From Druceiella hillmani (lineage: Eukaryota; Arthropoda; Insecta; Lepidoptera; Hepialidae), in the NCBI GenBank assembly GCA_039881145.1, contig JAYKKI010000029.1, positions 27,570,001-27,634,000 of the forward strand: DNA of 64,000 nt. The letters are read 5' to 3'. This document shows, piece after piece, positions 1-11,277 of the stretch. The notes beneath the pieces were generated by a model. It ran no database searches and had not been told where the DNA came from. It saw only the letters and a list, made by a program, of their open reading frames with translations. A program made the translations under genes and the position numbers. Every line of letters begins with the position of its first letter. Position 1 is the stretch's first letter.

Positions 1-381
1 ATGTTTTCCATGAAGGTTTTCCACATGTTTACATCTCCGTTTGTACCAGGAATTTTGTGGAAATCTCAATCCTTTTTGTAATTTTGCAACAGATGAATCT
101 AAACAATTAACTACCTTTCTTCAAGAAGAAATTCAACTGTGTGTTAAAGAAGAATTTCAACTGTACATTAATAAGAGATCCGAGACAATCGACAACTAGA
201 TAAGTTATAACCATAGATATAGTCTTCTCAAGATTCCTTGATAACATTACATCTAAATTTCGCATTATAATTCAGCTATCATCGTTCACTCGACACTTTC
301 ATTCCATCAAAACCAGTATATTACAAAAATAACAGAGGACGATATATCTCACAAAGATATATATCTTAGCTACTTAAAAGT

Positions 382-443
382 GTTAATAATCTATTAAAAA
401 AATATTTTTATTATATAATAAAAATATTTTTAGTAGATTGTTA
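382..443. repeat. AT-rich hairpin (MITE-like palindrome)
   Basis: TTAATAATCTA at the left is answered by TAGTAGATTGTTAA at the right, around a symmetric poly-A/poly-T core centred near TTATATAATAA. The right arm recurs near 2599, so this is probably the end of a small inverted-repeat element. No target duplication was identified. Confidence 0.45.
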
Positions 444-3095
444 AAAGATATTTCTCTAATAATTTATTTTATAAAAAAGAAAAAAAACAATAATATTAAT
501 TTTATTGTCAACGATAATCTGAAAATTTTTTTTCGTTTTTCATTCGTTAAAATGAAAATATTTCAACACGAAAATATAAAAAAAACTTAGATGTATCACA
601 TCTGCCAGGTGTCCATGACAGAAAATTCTTAATTGTTTGTCCTCTTATGTTATGCATATTTCTTGTAAAGTTCCATTCTAGTAACTTTCGACATGGTTTG
701 CTATTGTGATAATATTTAGTTGTATGTTATATATGTCGTACGTTTTCCATAAATAGTTTGTAGTCGTATTTAGAGAGTTTAAGTTTCTATTAAGTTAGTT
801 TTTTTTAATTTGTATCTTTTATGACATGAGCCAAACGAGTGGTCGAGGATCAGTGTAAATTTAGAATTGGCAACCGTACAGATCTAGTCTAAAATGTTTT
901 ATCGTCCGCACGATTCCAAAGAATTCAAGCTTACTCGTATTGTACCGTTGTTCAGTTTATAAAGGAATGCGTGAAGCAAATTGGTTTCTGTGAGTTATTT
1001 CTTTGTTGTAATAAGAATGCTTCTAAATCTATTTCGTTAGCATCCGTTCTCTATTCAGTCTGCATTCTTATAAATTTATACATTGGCCATATCAATAATT
1101 TCTTTTAATTTACCCACTGCGTCAAATAATTCTCTGTCTACTTCTATTAAGGCATTTTTCTTCAATCACCACTTTAATAGTTCTTATATTTTATATGTTA
1201 GTCCGAGAAAGAATATAATTTCTGCCAATTTTTTTTACTTAAGAATTCAAATTGTATTTACAAAAATGTTGTATTCTAGTGCTATAATTCTACATTAAAC
1301 TGTTTAAATTTTTCAGATTCTTTTAGAGTTTAACTATACGCTATTTCAACAAAACCGAAGATACTGTTAACTCATCTAAGTATGCTAAATGCGTGTTGCT
1401 TAAAAGAATTCCCAACATTAAATCCATAAGTCTTTAGAATATTGCGGGTCAATTTTTAAAACGAGTGTCAAGTTGGAAACAGTTTTTTTTTGATATTTCG
1501 TGTCTCAAAAGGAAAAAAGGAAGAGATGACTCACGTATCCATCAGTCACAGCCCATTTTCTCGAAAGTAATAACATGAAATTTGGCAAAATATTACATAT
1601 TATTATTCTATATATTTTGCACTAGTTAACTTTTTAAAATAATCACAAAGGAATTAGACAGAGCATAAATAAAGTTTTAAAGAAAAGGATATTTTGTGCC
1701 ATGTGAAATATTACTTTTAAGAGCTTATTATGAGGAACATGAAAATATTAAAAGAACGAAAATTATCGAATTATGGTATGTTTATTTGAAACTTCCACGT
1801 TATTAAACTCTTTTATGATTATTTCATAATTATATCTTCTACGATTAGTCACTCTCCCCATTGTTATATCTGATTTTAGTTTTTCCTGTGCATATTCGCT
1901 TTATTGTTAAAATAGTTGCATTGAGATCGTCTTACAAGTTTTTTTCCATTATTATACCAACGTTGCGTCTCGGAATTCGTTTGTTGTGCATATCGTATGG
2001 CTGGCGCCTGTATTGGGTACACAACGCCCGCCCAGCATGGGTCCATATGCTCAGTGCCAGTTTGATACTCAGTTTGTAAATTAATTTGTTTACGTGGATA
2101 ATGTTCATACTCAAGGCTATAAACAGCTAATTATAGTATGTTATTCAGTTCCTAATAATCATGCGATAGCAGCGAAATAATTTTGTAACTCTTTAATGAA
2201 TAAATTTCCGAATATTTTGGTTGTTTTCTTAATTTATTTATACTTTTAAAAACTTTCGTTACCTGTCACACATTATTTAATTATTTTCCCTTTTTATTTC
2301 TTTAAATTGTGCTAATTATACTATTAATAGTGTCTCTGACTTAATTTCTCCGAATCTTACATTACGTGCTTATTTTATATGTCGAGTCACGTTCCGTGTT
2401 TCGACGAATTTTGTACCGCGACTCCTATTAATTGGTTTATTATTATTAATATACTAAGGCTTTTGTTTCTGAATTGAATTATTAATTAGAATACCAAATT
2501 GTGTAGTAACTATTTTAGGAGTACGCTTATCTTCATCATAAAGCATTATAACTTTTCGAAACTGAGAGTTCTTTTTTTAAAGTTATTGGTTATGCTTTTT
2601 TAGTAGATTGTTAAGAGACATTTCTTTAATAATGTTAAAAAATTGAAAAGTTTCAAAGTAAAAAGCTTGACTGTCGATCGACATAATGAATTAAATCTTT
2701 CGATACAAAAAATTTCCTTAGAATTTAATTTATATATAAATTTCTCAAGAAACCAAATTTAACTAATTGAGTAGCATGGTGGCTTGTAAAAAAATACTGA
2801 AAATTTACGACAGTGGTTTTAGGAACACTATAATATACACTATACTTGAAATGTAAATAAATATAATTTTCTTAAAAAGAGTCCAAATATCACAATTGGG
2901 TTTTTTTACATTAAAAAGCTTCCACAAAACCGATAAAACAAACAGATTTATGACTATAAGAAGCCTCAGTTGTAAACAAATAGTGTCGTGTATATATATA
3001 CATATATAACTCATAGATTATCTAATTAGGTTTGCAGATTTAAAAGAATCCCGTAAAATAAAATCAGAATTACTTGATGCGTATATTAAGACCTT

Positions 3096-3096
<1 letters not shown>

Positions 3097-3133
<37 letters not shown>

Positions 3134-3165
3134 AATATATTATATATATATAATAAATATATAAA
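3097..3165. repeat. (TA)n microsatellite
   Basis: A run of TA dinucleotides with a few interruptions (TTATATAAATATATTATATA). Simple sequence repeat; no gene. Confidence 0.9.
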
Positions 3166-3649
3166 AATCATTACTATTTTCGCTAATTAAAATTCTTATA
3201 AACAATTATTTTTAAGCGTTTTTTTATAGCTATCATTTTCAAACGATAATCCAATGAATATCGAAAACTAAAAAAAAATCAGTATGTCATTTCTTACGTC
3301 TAAAATAACTACAGGAATATTTGAAAGTGGTAGCTATTGCAATGTGCGCGTTAATATGATCTATTACTATATGAAATTTCGACGTCAAAAGTTCTGAGAA
3401 CATCAGCTGTGACAGACAGACACGTAATGCTCTTAGAAACATACCGTTTTATTTCTTTTGAGGCAACATTGAAAAATTCAAAATAGGGTAAGAATATTGT
3501 AATATTTTATTATACTAGTTTTTAATAAATAATTTAATTTGTGTTTAATCATTGTTTAATCGACAAACAAAAAATGTAATGCGGAAAAATCCGTATGCAT
3601 TATTTAATTACTTTCAGAGCGACGAAAATATTGTGGTGTATGGAATAAC

Positions 3650-3742
3650 TAATTGTGGAATTCTAAAACGTATCCTTTTCCATTTTTATGTATTTTGTGT
3701 ACATAAAAAGGGAAAAGGATAAGTTTTGGAATTCCACAATTA
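3650..3742. repeat. 93-nt near-perfect hairpin
   Basis: TAATTGTGGAATTCTAAAAC on the left pairs with GTTTTGGAATTCCACAATTA on the right. Further pairing continues through TATCCTTTTCC / GGAAAAGGATA and TTTTTATGTA / TACATAAAAA to a loop of about 7 nt (TTTTGTG). The stem is about 40 bp with a few mismatches. Length and shape fit either a very short MITE or a microRNA-precursor-like fold-back. No expression evidence can be drawn from sequence alone. Confidence 0.7.
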
Positions 3743-4029
3743 TAAACTATGTATATAAATGTAACATCAATATTCACAAATTACGTGTTTAAAACATTAC
3801 GTGTTTAAAACAATAAATAATAATTCAATTTATGCATGACTATCATTACTGATTGAGTGAAAAAGAAAAAAATAACATCCATTCATCTACTGGCCTTTGT
3901 GGCTTAATATTTAATAAAACCCGATGCTTATATTGAAAATACAATCCAATAGCAATTTCAGTATAAAAAGTTAGGTTTAAGGAATTTTTTTTTCAAAGTA
4001 GATAAACCTTCAGGGAGTTCTCCATAAAA

Positions 4030-4140
4030 ACTTACACTTGAACGGGCGATCACAGCATAAACGACGCAAAACAATTGGGTTTGAATTGTTTTCACCTGAG
4101 GATAGCGAGCGAAGACGAAATTTCATTGGGAAGATCAATA
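4030..4140 (+). repeat. Weak third copy of the 15.6 kb dispersed repeat
   Basis: The order of short words (ACGACGC, TTGAATTGTTTTCACCTGAGGA, GAAATTTCATTGG) parallels GACGCGAAGGG, TTGAACTGTTTCCTCCTGATGA and GTGAAATTCGTTAC in the repeat at 15.9 kb and 57.9 kb. The match is short and imperfect, so this is a tentative call. Confidence 0.3.
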
Positions 4141-4412
4141 ATCTAAACGCCTTCAACGGGTAGTCGTAAAAATAGGAATGAATTTTAAGGAAACCGTAAA
4201 ACTTAAATGTTTCCGTTTTTACTTTGATTCATAATATTAAAATATTTTGAGATGGAAAATAAATAGCATTTTTTTGCTTTCTTATCATTCGAACTCATTT
4301 GTAGTAATAATGCAAGTCACAAATGCATGAAGATAGGAACAAGCCCTGAATAAACTTACTTGTGCATGTATTAACCTACTCATATATAGTCGTGTTTTTG
4401 CATTACGGTTAC

Positions 4413-4510
4413 TATCATCAGCCATCGTCATCAACAGCCTGTCTCAATCCACTACTGGACATAGGCTAATGAGCGTATCATTGGGGGTCGCGACTCCGGG
4501 CATGGAATTG
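4413..4510 (+). repeat. Lepidopteran dispersed repeat fragment
   Basis: The words ATCATCAGCC, CATCAACAGCCTGTC, CACTACTGGACATAGGC and CGACTCCGGGCATGGA follow one another in the order of a very common lepidopteran interspersed repeat (typically CAACAGCC...CCACTGCTGGACATAGGCC). I infer lepidopteran origin partly from this. No coding potential. Confidence 0.6.
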
Positions 4511-5420
4511 CATGTAACGTTATATGATAGGTAATGATGACACATTCGTGACTACTTAAAAGGGGAAAAGTGTGAACGACTTCAGAGCATGGAATTTCAT
4601 GTAAAGTTATACACTCTACATCATCATGAAATCACTTTAATAGTTTAGTTTCGACACGGAAACAAAGTTACTCATGTACATCCATACGCACAGAGCGTGA
4701 GAAATTCATAACACTTCCTCAGCGGTAGTCGGGTAAAAACAACTTAGTCTCCAACTGATATTGAGTACTTATATAAAATGAATGTAATTAAAACCTTGTT
4801 ACAAGAAGTTTATCACGAAAACTAACGACTTATGTTTTGGTCATAAAGAAGCAGACATTTGGGATAAACTGCAGTCACTTCAATTCAGAAGGAAATTATT
4901 CAAATTGTAGTTGGCGCAGTATCAACAATGTTTCTCCCTGAGCACACCTGTAAAATAATGGTCCCGAATATATTTATCAGCGGCATCACAAGTGTTCTAA
5001 GCAATATCACTACATGTGGTATAGGCCTATCGTAAGGGAATCCGAAGACAATGTAGTATTTTTTCTTTAAATGCTTGTATTTTTATCTTTCATTTAAAAC
5101 TGAAAAAATGGGTAATTATTAAAATGTTATTCTCTGGATTTTCCAAAAAAGGGTAAAACCTATGTTTAATTTTTATTTTTAGATTTCTCTTACGAAATTT
5201 TCTGTTTTCCATGCGGTTCTACCGTATAATATTTTTTCTTCAAACAAATTATGAACCTCCATTTCACCTCTTTAAGGCTAAAATATCAAAATCATTCTTT
5301 AGTGGAAGCCTATCCTATATACGGAATCTTCGTGCAGTTTTATGTTTCTAGACCCATATGTTTAGACTTTCCGTTAATAGATAATTAAGCTCGTCAATCA
5401 GTTCAGGTTGTATTTTGTAA

Positions 5421-5476
5421 ATATATATATATATATATATATATTCGTAAGATTATAAGTCGGCTTAATAATATTT

Positions 5477-5532
<56 letters not shown>

Positions 5533-5566
5533 AAATATTATTAAGCCGACTTATAATCTTACGAAA
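5421..5566. repeat. Perfect inverted repeat closed by a (TA)n loop
   Basis: TTCGTAAGATTATAAGTCGG at 5444 begins a 37-nt arm ending TATTTTGTA. The exact reverse complement runs from 5530 to 5566. The roughly 50 nt between the arms is pure (TA)n, itself self-complementary. A second (TA)n lies at 5421-5443. The arms could extrude as a cruciform or may mark a MITE centred on a microsatellite. Confidence 0.8.
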
Positions 5567-6487
5567 AAAGGATTAAAAGTATATGGACATAAGATAAACT
5601 TTATGAGATAGAAAATGAAACTGAATATTATTTGTATTAATTATGTAGAGTGTTAACTTTCTTGCAAAGGAATTTCGAACTAATAAGTTTCTATCCAGCC
5701 GAATATTGAACACCTAGTTCAGTATAATTAATGTTAATTAAAGTGCAAGCAGTGGCCATTGATAGAGTAAGATTATTAATAAATGTTAAAATAGGCTTCA
5801 TAATTTGTGTCGTTGCTAAGTAATGAGAAAATATTTTCCCTGAAGTTTTAACATCGCTTTAGAAGTTATAATATAAGACTGCTTTGTAATTTTACTCAAC
5901 GAAAAATTAATGAGCCGTATTTTATACAGTAAAACCTCAATTTTTATTCATTCGTAATAATGAAATATGAACCACGAAGTACTTTTTTTCTACGTAACAA
6001 TGAGAGGGTCTAGCTGTTTTCTAAGCGGCTATGGAATAAACGTCAAAAAAAAATAAACACAGTATTTCATTCAATGTATACAGTTAATAATTCTTAGATA
6101 AATTGAAATATATGTAGATTACAGCAAAGGCTGCTCCGAAAAAATAAAAAAATTACGAATTTCATAAGTTGCTGTCACTTCGGAGAAATTACTATATGCA
6201 GTAAACAAAAATTGAGAATTTAAAAAAATAACAAATTAAGAATAGTCAGCTCCTATCTATATATAAATTACTCTAAAAACTATTCATATGACTGTCTCGT
6301 GATGGAAATTTACTATGATATTATTTGTTTATATTTATTTTTTGTATAGTGGTTGTTTGGTAGATATTGATTTAGTAGAAAAAAGTTTACGTCTATGTCT
6401 TTTCACGCTTATCGTTTTAAATTAACTGTAATTTTTACGAAAAAAATAAGTGATGGAATGAAATACGTTTTAATCAGATAAATATTA

Positions 6488-6490
<3 letters not shown>

Positions 6491-6521
<31 letters not shown>
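6491..6521. repeat. (TA)n microsatellite
   Basis: Uninterrupted TA dinucleotide run. Confidence 0.9.
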
Positions 6522-6523
<2 letters not shown>

Positions 6524-6751
6524 CCTCCTACTTTTAAAGTCACTCTCATTTTATATTTTGTCTCTGTGATTTTTTCCTTGCTAATAGATATATAAACCTA
6601 TAGATCAATTCTTGTAGAGCTACAAATTTGACGTTTAGTGCGTACAGAGATTATGATACTAATGAAGAAAGGAGTTAGAAATCTAGAAATTGGTAAACCT
6701 AGAATTGACATAGTCGACTATAGACAGCATAGATACATATATATACATACA

Positions 6752-6753
<2 letters not shown>

Positions 6754-6798
<45 letters not shown>

Positions 6799-6804
6799 AT
6801 ACAA

Positions 6805-6835
<31 letters not shown>
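6754..6835. repeat. Compound (TG)n-(TA)n microsatellite
   Basis: About 20 TG units (6754-6795), then interrupted TATG/TGTA units, then a TA run to about 6835. The TG part is a Z-DNA-prone alternating purine-pyrimidine tract. Confidence 0.9.
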
Positions 6836-6841
<6 letters not shown>

Positions 6842-8300
6842 CATACAGACACTCATATTATAATACTTGATTATATTTAGACTCAATAAATACAACCATA
6901 GTAAGTTTACAAAACGAGTCAGCATCGCCATTTCGAATAAAATGATAGATTGAAAAAATTAAAAGAATTGAATGATGCGTTTTCTCGGTGAATTTATGTT
7001 TTTTTAGAATATTTTTACTCATTTTCCCATTTATTTTACATCAAACTGAGGCCCAACGGTTTAGCTAATATCTAATAATATTTTATTAAAAGCTCTCGTG
7101 AACTATGAATCATTTTTAAAAAGTTCATAGAGCCATTTTTACCTTCTTTTCCATAATTTTCGAAAAAAATCAGCAATATGATCAGTATAAGCGGATGGAC
7201 TGATAATCGTACAATCTGATTCTTTAAATAAAACGTCTAATTACGCCATTGAGGTCTTCAGTGGTATTGGTACAATGGTATTGTCGCAACTAATAGACAA
7301 CAAATAATTGAAACTCACTTTTTGTGATTTCAGAAGTACTATTATGAAGTGAGGGTAATAATATTAGCTTTACCTTCAAATCAGCGAACCGTAACTGATG
7401 TATGCAAATTCTGGCTCCTTTAAAAGAATACATTTTCATTTAACAAACTTGTTGCTTGTATGTATACTTGTTTTATTTCGGTCATCGTAGTGAAAGCAGG
7501 AAATAAGGGGAAGGAATGGCTCTATATTCGAATATCTTTTAACATACTTTTTAAATATCCAATTTAAAACTACAAAAAAATATTTATATATTCCTCATAA
7601 CTAGCCCCTAAAAAAAGTTAAGAGTACTTTACTTATCTCTCCTTTAGTCTTATATAATTATTACTATAACGTTGGCTAGTGCAAAATATTCGTTCCTATG
7701 CCAAATTTTAACTTTCTAATTCACGTGGTTTCAGATAGTAGGCAGGAAAACAATCTCGTAAGGGTTAATTTTAAAATACCTACTCACTTATACCCCACTT
7801 TATATGCATGGCAAGTTACCTTAATTTTATTTTTAATATTTTTCCTGTGAATGGAGATCTCCATTCATTAAAATTTCATCGATTCAAATGCAAATGCAAT
7901 CACATGCAATCACACGACGGACATTCCGTAATTATAACAAGAGTATATATTGAAATTATATACATACTTGATAATTAATATGTCCATCTTGATGAATCAG
8001 AACCGGTTTTTAACTGAAATTTGGATCAAGTAATAAACTTAAAATTCAGTTCTTTGTTTGGTAAAGTTTAATAATAGCTCTTTCAAGACCAATTGAAAAT
8101 AACGAATTATCTCATTGTAAATAATGTGTGTCTATTATTGAAACTAATTTTTGTACTATCTATTAATTTTATGTTAAAATTGGGTCAAAGGGAAAATAAA
8201 AAAATATAAAGTATTATAATAAATAAAAATCTATTTCTTTTGTTGGAAATAAGAGCAGGGAAAGAAGTACGCAATAAAATTTTTTGACGAATATTTTATT

Positions 8301-8681
8301 GTGGCAGAAAGTAAATTAATATCAAGCTCGGTAAAAATGAATACGTCAGTTAATAAAGTACTACGAAAACACAGAGCTGTGATTAATCAGTATAATAGGC
8401 AGCGTACTTGGATAATAAAATGTTGTTTGTGTAGCGATGTTTCTACCAATATAATTCTAACAAAAACAAAGATGCCAAGACTATATAAAATATTTATATT
8501 GATCCCGAATCATTCGAATTGTTCGATCGTCCTCACTCTGAAAGAGCTGTGGATATTATACAATAACCCTTTTCAAGTGCGACTCCCCGGAGTGAGACAG
8601 CGAATGACAAGGCAACGTCGTCTAAGGCTTGTTATAGCCCTCATGGCTAAAGCGCCTCGCGTGCCGGTTCTGGCACACTAA
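8301..8681 (+). CDS. Unassigned 126-codon ORF, doubtful gene
   Basis: An uninterrupted frame of 126 codons that I do not recognise. The first two thirds have the AT-rich codon use of the surrounding non-coding DNA. The last third (from about residue 92, RLPGVRQRMTRQRRLRL) is Arg-rich and comes from a local GC-richer patch at 8575-8680. No signal peptide, transmembrane segment or known motif is obvious. An arginine-rich tail after a low-complexity start could be a chance ORF through a repeat, a piece of a transposon, or an exon. The following 8770-9250 stretch also contains short open segments without recognisable similarity. I rate a real protein as unlikely. Confidence 0.15.
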   Translation: MAESKLISSSVKMNTSVNKVLRKHRAVINQYNRQRTWIIKCCLCSDVSTNIILTKTKMPRLYKIFILIPNHSNCSIVLTLKELWILYNNPFQVRLPGVRQRMTRQRRLRLVIALMAKAPRVPVLAH

Positions 8682-9480
8682 AAAAGGATTGCTCGATTTA
8701 CGCTTAAAATAGGAAGATATTTCACAAAAATTAAATTGTGCGGACTCTACTGAACGTCGTAATAATTAAAGTGATGAATTTATAAAATGTTGAAATTATT
8801 AAATTGATTGTCTACCAGCACGGTGTAGACTGATTGTAACACTTATTTATTTAGTTAAAAATTTAAACTGAAATTACGATGACAAAATGTTTATTGTCAA
8901 GCATGGTCAAATGGGAATTTATCCATATTTTGAAGTGAATGTAAAAGCAAAACGTGAAATTTCATAAATAAAACAAAAGTTAGGTATCGACGATTATATA
9001 ACAACCGACAAGAATATTTGTGAAGGGAGTATTGCCTTTAAAATAATGGATCCATTTATACTGAATTAGACGAAAAATGTGCGACGAAAGGACAAGATGA
9101 AGCATATATACTCTTAATCAATCAATCTATTCCAAGCAATACCAAAATTATGCTGATTACGGATAAGGTTATTTGTCAAATACAAGTGGTTTGGAGAATA
9201 AGATTTATTCAGAAGAATCAGAAACGTTGACACTCTTTGATGAATAACTATGTACCTTAAATTTACAAACAATTTGAAAAAAACTGTAACTATTCCTAAA
9301 AAAATCGAGCTGTAATTAAAGAAAAGAATAAGTTGATTTTAAAGTTACTATATTTTTAGTGTTTTCTTAGAACTTACAAATTATTTCAGAAAACTGGCAG
9401 AATTAAAAACATTGATCTGAGATTTAAACATTAGAGTTTTTATAGATATAAAAATTTCAAGACTTTTCATTATTATAATT

Positions 9481-9560
9481 AAAGCTTTTAGTATATTAAG
9501 TGAGAAGAAATTATATGAACATAATTTCTTTTTTACTCGACTTAATATACTAAAAGCTTT
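9481..9560. repeat. 80-nt hairpin with perfect 21-bp arms
   Basis: AAAGCTTTTAGTATATTAAG plus one T at 9481-9501 is exactly reverse-complemented at 9540-9560. Inside it, AAGAAATTAT and ATAATTTCTT form a second stem around GAAC-like loop bases. The total length and double stem resemble a small MITE or a pre-microRNA-like fold. Flanking sequence is AT-rich with no gene. Confidence 0.7.
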
Positions 9561-9819
9561 TCTTCCGCTAAAATACAAGAACGCATATTTGTATTCACGC
9601 CGGTAATTTTTCTTCCGATTCTTCTTAATAAATAATCAAAATATGGAGTTGATATACACGTATAGTTGAACAATTTAATTTAATTTTTTCTTAAATATTT
9701 ATAAAACAACTTCAACGTATTATTATTCTCTTTAACTCGTAAAATCTTCGCGTTTTTTCTTAAAATAATGTTTTAGCCAATACATTAACTAAATTAATGC
9801 TGCCGATTCTATGACATCG

Positions 9820-10050
9820 GCCTCGATTTTTAAAATGGAAGTTCTCATCGTCTCCCCCGCTACGAACCGCGACATGCAAAGTCGCGGTTCGTGGTTTCAC
9901 GCTGTTCGTAGTGTGTTTAGCGATGCTCCGGGCTTCGCGCGGTCGCACGGTCCGTGCTCCACTTGCACTGCAGCAGGCGGCGCCGCGCCGCTCCTCTACT
10001 GTGCCAACACTGCCCGGCACCCAGCGCCACTCTCTAGCAGAGACGTTTTA
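9820..10050. promoter_or_regulatory. CpG-dense island, candidate promoter or first exon
   Basis: About 230 bp of markedly GC-rich, CpG-dense DNA, including GGCGGCGCCGCGCCGCTCC and GCTTCGCGCGGTCGCACGG, rises abruptly out of AT-rich flanks. It contains a perfect 12-bp stem-loop (ACGAACCGCGAC / GTCGCGGTTCGT, 9862-9892) whose 7-nt loop is ATGCAAA, close to a POU octamer core. Open frames exist on both strands (116 codons on +, 86 on -) but neither resembles a known protein, so coding orientation is undecided. The composition fits a gene promoter with 5' untranslated exon better than a transposon, but it could also be a GC-rich repeat. AGAGACG near 10038 resembles a downstream promoter element, a weak hint. 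Confidence 0.4.
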
Positions 10051-10918
10051 CTGTACGCTTATTTTATTGAAATGTTTGTTTATTATTACAATCAATATAT
10101 TGTAATAAAAAATATTGCTAACTTATGCCGTAATAATATTTTCATCATTTTAACTTTTTAAGAAAAGTTAAACTTCCATGTATTATATCACTAATGATAA
10201 TAAATACAGGGCATCTAAAAATTTTTTAAAGTTCAATCAATAAAGGCATTATATTTTAAAAAAAAACATGAATGTTATTCCATCCCCAATTCATTTTTAA
10301 CTTATATTTTTAGTTCTTCTTACCACATATTTTAGAAACAAGAGATGATAATGTTTTATATCACATATAGAATAATTATTGAAGTATTTCATTATTCCTT
10401 ACATTTTCTACTTTTAATCACTAATGAGCATTTTGGGTTCGAGGCGCCGAATGTTTGTGTCTCTTTTTTTGTTCTCGGCATCGTCACTCACAAATTCTTT
10501 CCACACTCTTAAGTGGATAGCTACACTAATCATAAATATAGACTAACCATAAGTATACTTTCCGTTGTAACGTAACTATAAAGCTAGATAATTACACTTT
10601 GATAGCTAATAAAATTTTAAATTAAAGTTGTAAAGTATTGTAAGTTTTATTTTTATTTTAACAAATAATCCATTTCTGAACCTGAAAGTAATTCACCCCC
10701 AAGTAGATGGATATTGCTGGTTGAAAGTCGCAGTTAAATATATTGTTTTATCTTCAGGCTGAATAAATACCCTTAAATTTGTTGTACAAAGGAATATGAT
10801 TACGTATTCAATATTTGTATCGTAGTGTGGTTTATAATTAATATAATTACTTTTTTGCAGCGGATATATCGTAGACTTATTATATAGACCATTTTACTTG
10901 AAAATTCCGCGTCACCAC

Positions 10919-10960
10919 AAATTTTACGGCCACAAATGGTATTGTGCGGCCGTAAATTTT
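10919..10960. repeat. Short hairpin around GGCCGTAA
   Basis: AATTTTACGGCCACAA and TTGTGCGGCCGTAAATTTT face each other around ATGGTA, with one bulged base. It is locally GC-richer than the surroundings. Function unknown. Confidence 0.5.
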
Positions 10961-11277
10961 CTATAGCGCAAATTTAGTAGCGTTCATCATATCGACTGGG
11001 ATATAAATATTTTTAATCCATGTTTAGCACCCGTGTAAGTACTATATCTACTCGATAATATGATGCGACAAGGTACTGTCAGTTTTATGTCAAATATATA
11101 GGAAATATATTAGTTCAGTGGTGAGCTGTGGGTAACTATTAGTATTTTATTAGATATTTGATTCTTTATATTATCAAAATTTCACATTTTACGATGGGAA
11201 TTATGTTAGTTTACATGTTACTTCAGTGGTGGGCTGTGGGTAATTATTAGTACGTTATTAGCCATTTTTTTAAATAT

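Larger units (their letters stand above)
1..3640. other. AT-rich region without a supported gene
   Basis: No reading frame here resembles a protein I recognise. The sequence is strongly AT-rich with homopolymer runs. A short less AT-rich patch lies near 1975-2075. Two related sequences sharing TAGTAGATTGTTAA lie near 430-462 and 2599-2635, so a low-copy repeat is present. The stretch at 1490-1600 weakly resembles the CTCAAAAGGAAAAA lepidopteran repeat seen complete at 12.2 kb. A TA microsatellite sits at 3097-3165. Confidence 0.6.
5570..8290. other. AT-rich region without a supported gene
   Basis: No coding region recognised. It contains microsatellites at 6491-6521 and 6754-6835 and a 20-bp perfect palindrome TGAATGGAGATCTCCATTCA near 7848. 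ORFs across the microsatellites translate to Tyr/Ile/Val/Cys/His runs and are not genes. Confidence 0.6.

Noticed and set aside
6638..6931. ORFs of 80 and 82 codons through the TG/TA microsatellite
   Set aside because: They translate to Cys/Val, His/Thr and Tyr/Ile runs produced by the dinucleotide repeat.
9760..10161. Overlapping ORFs on both strands of the CpG island (86 codons minus, 116 and 64 codons plus)
   Set aside because: Stop codons are rare in GC-rich DNA, so frames open by chance; no protein resemblance on either strand.
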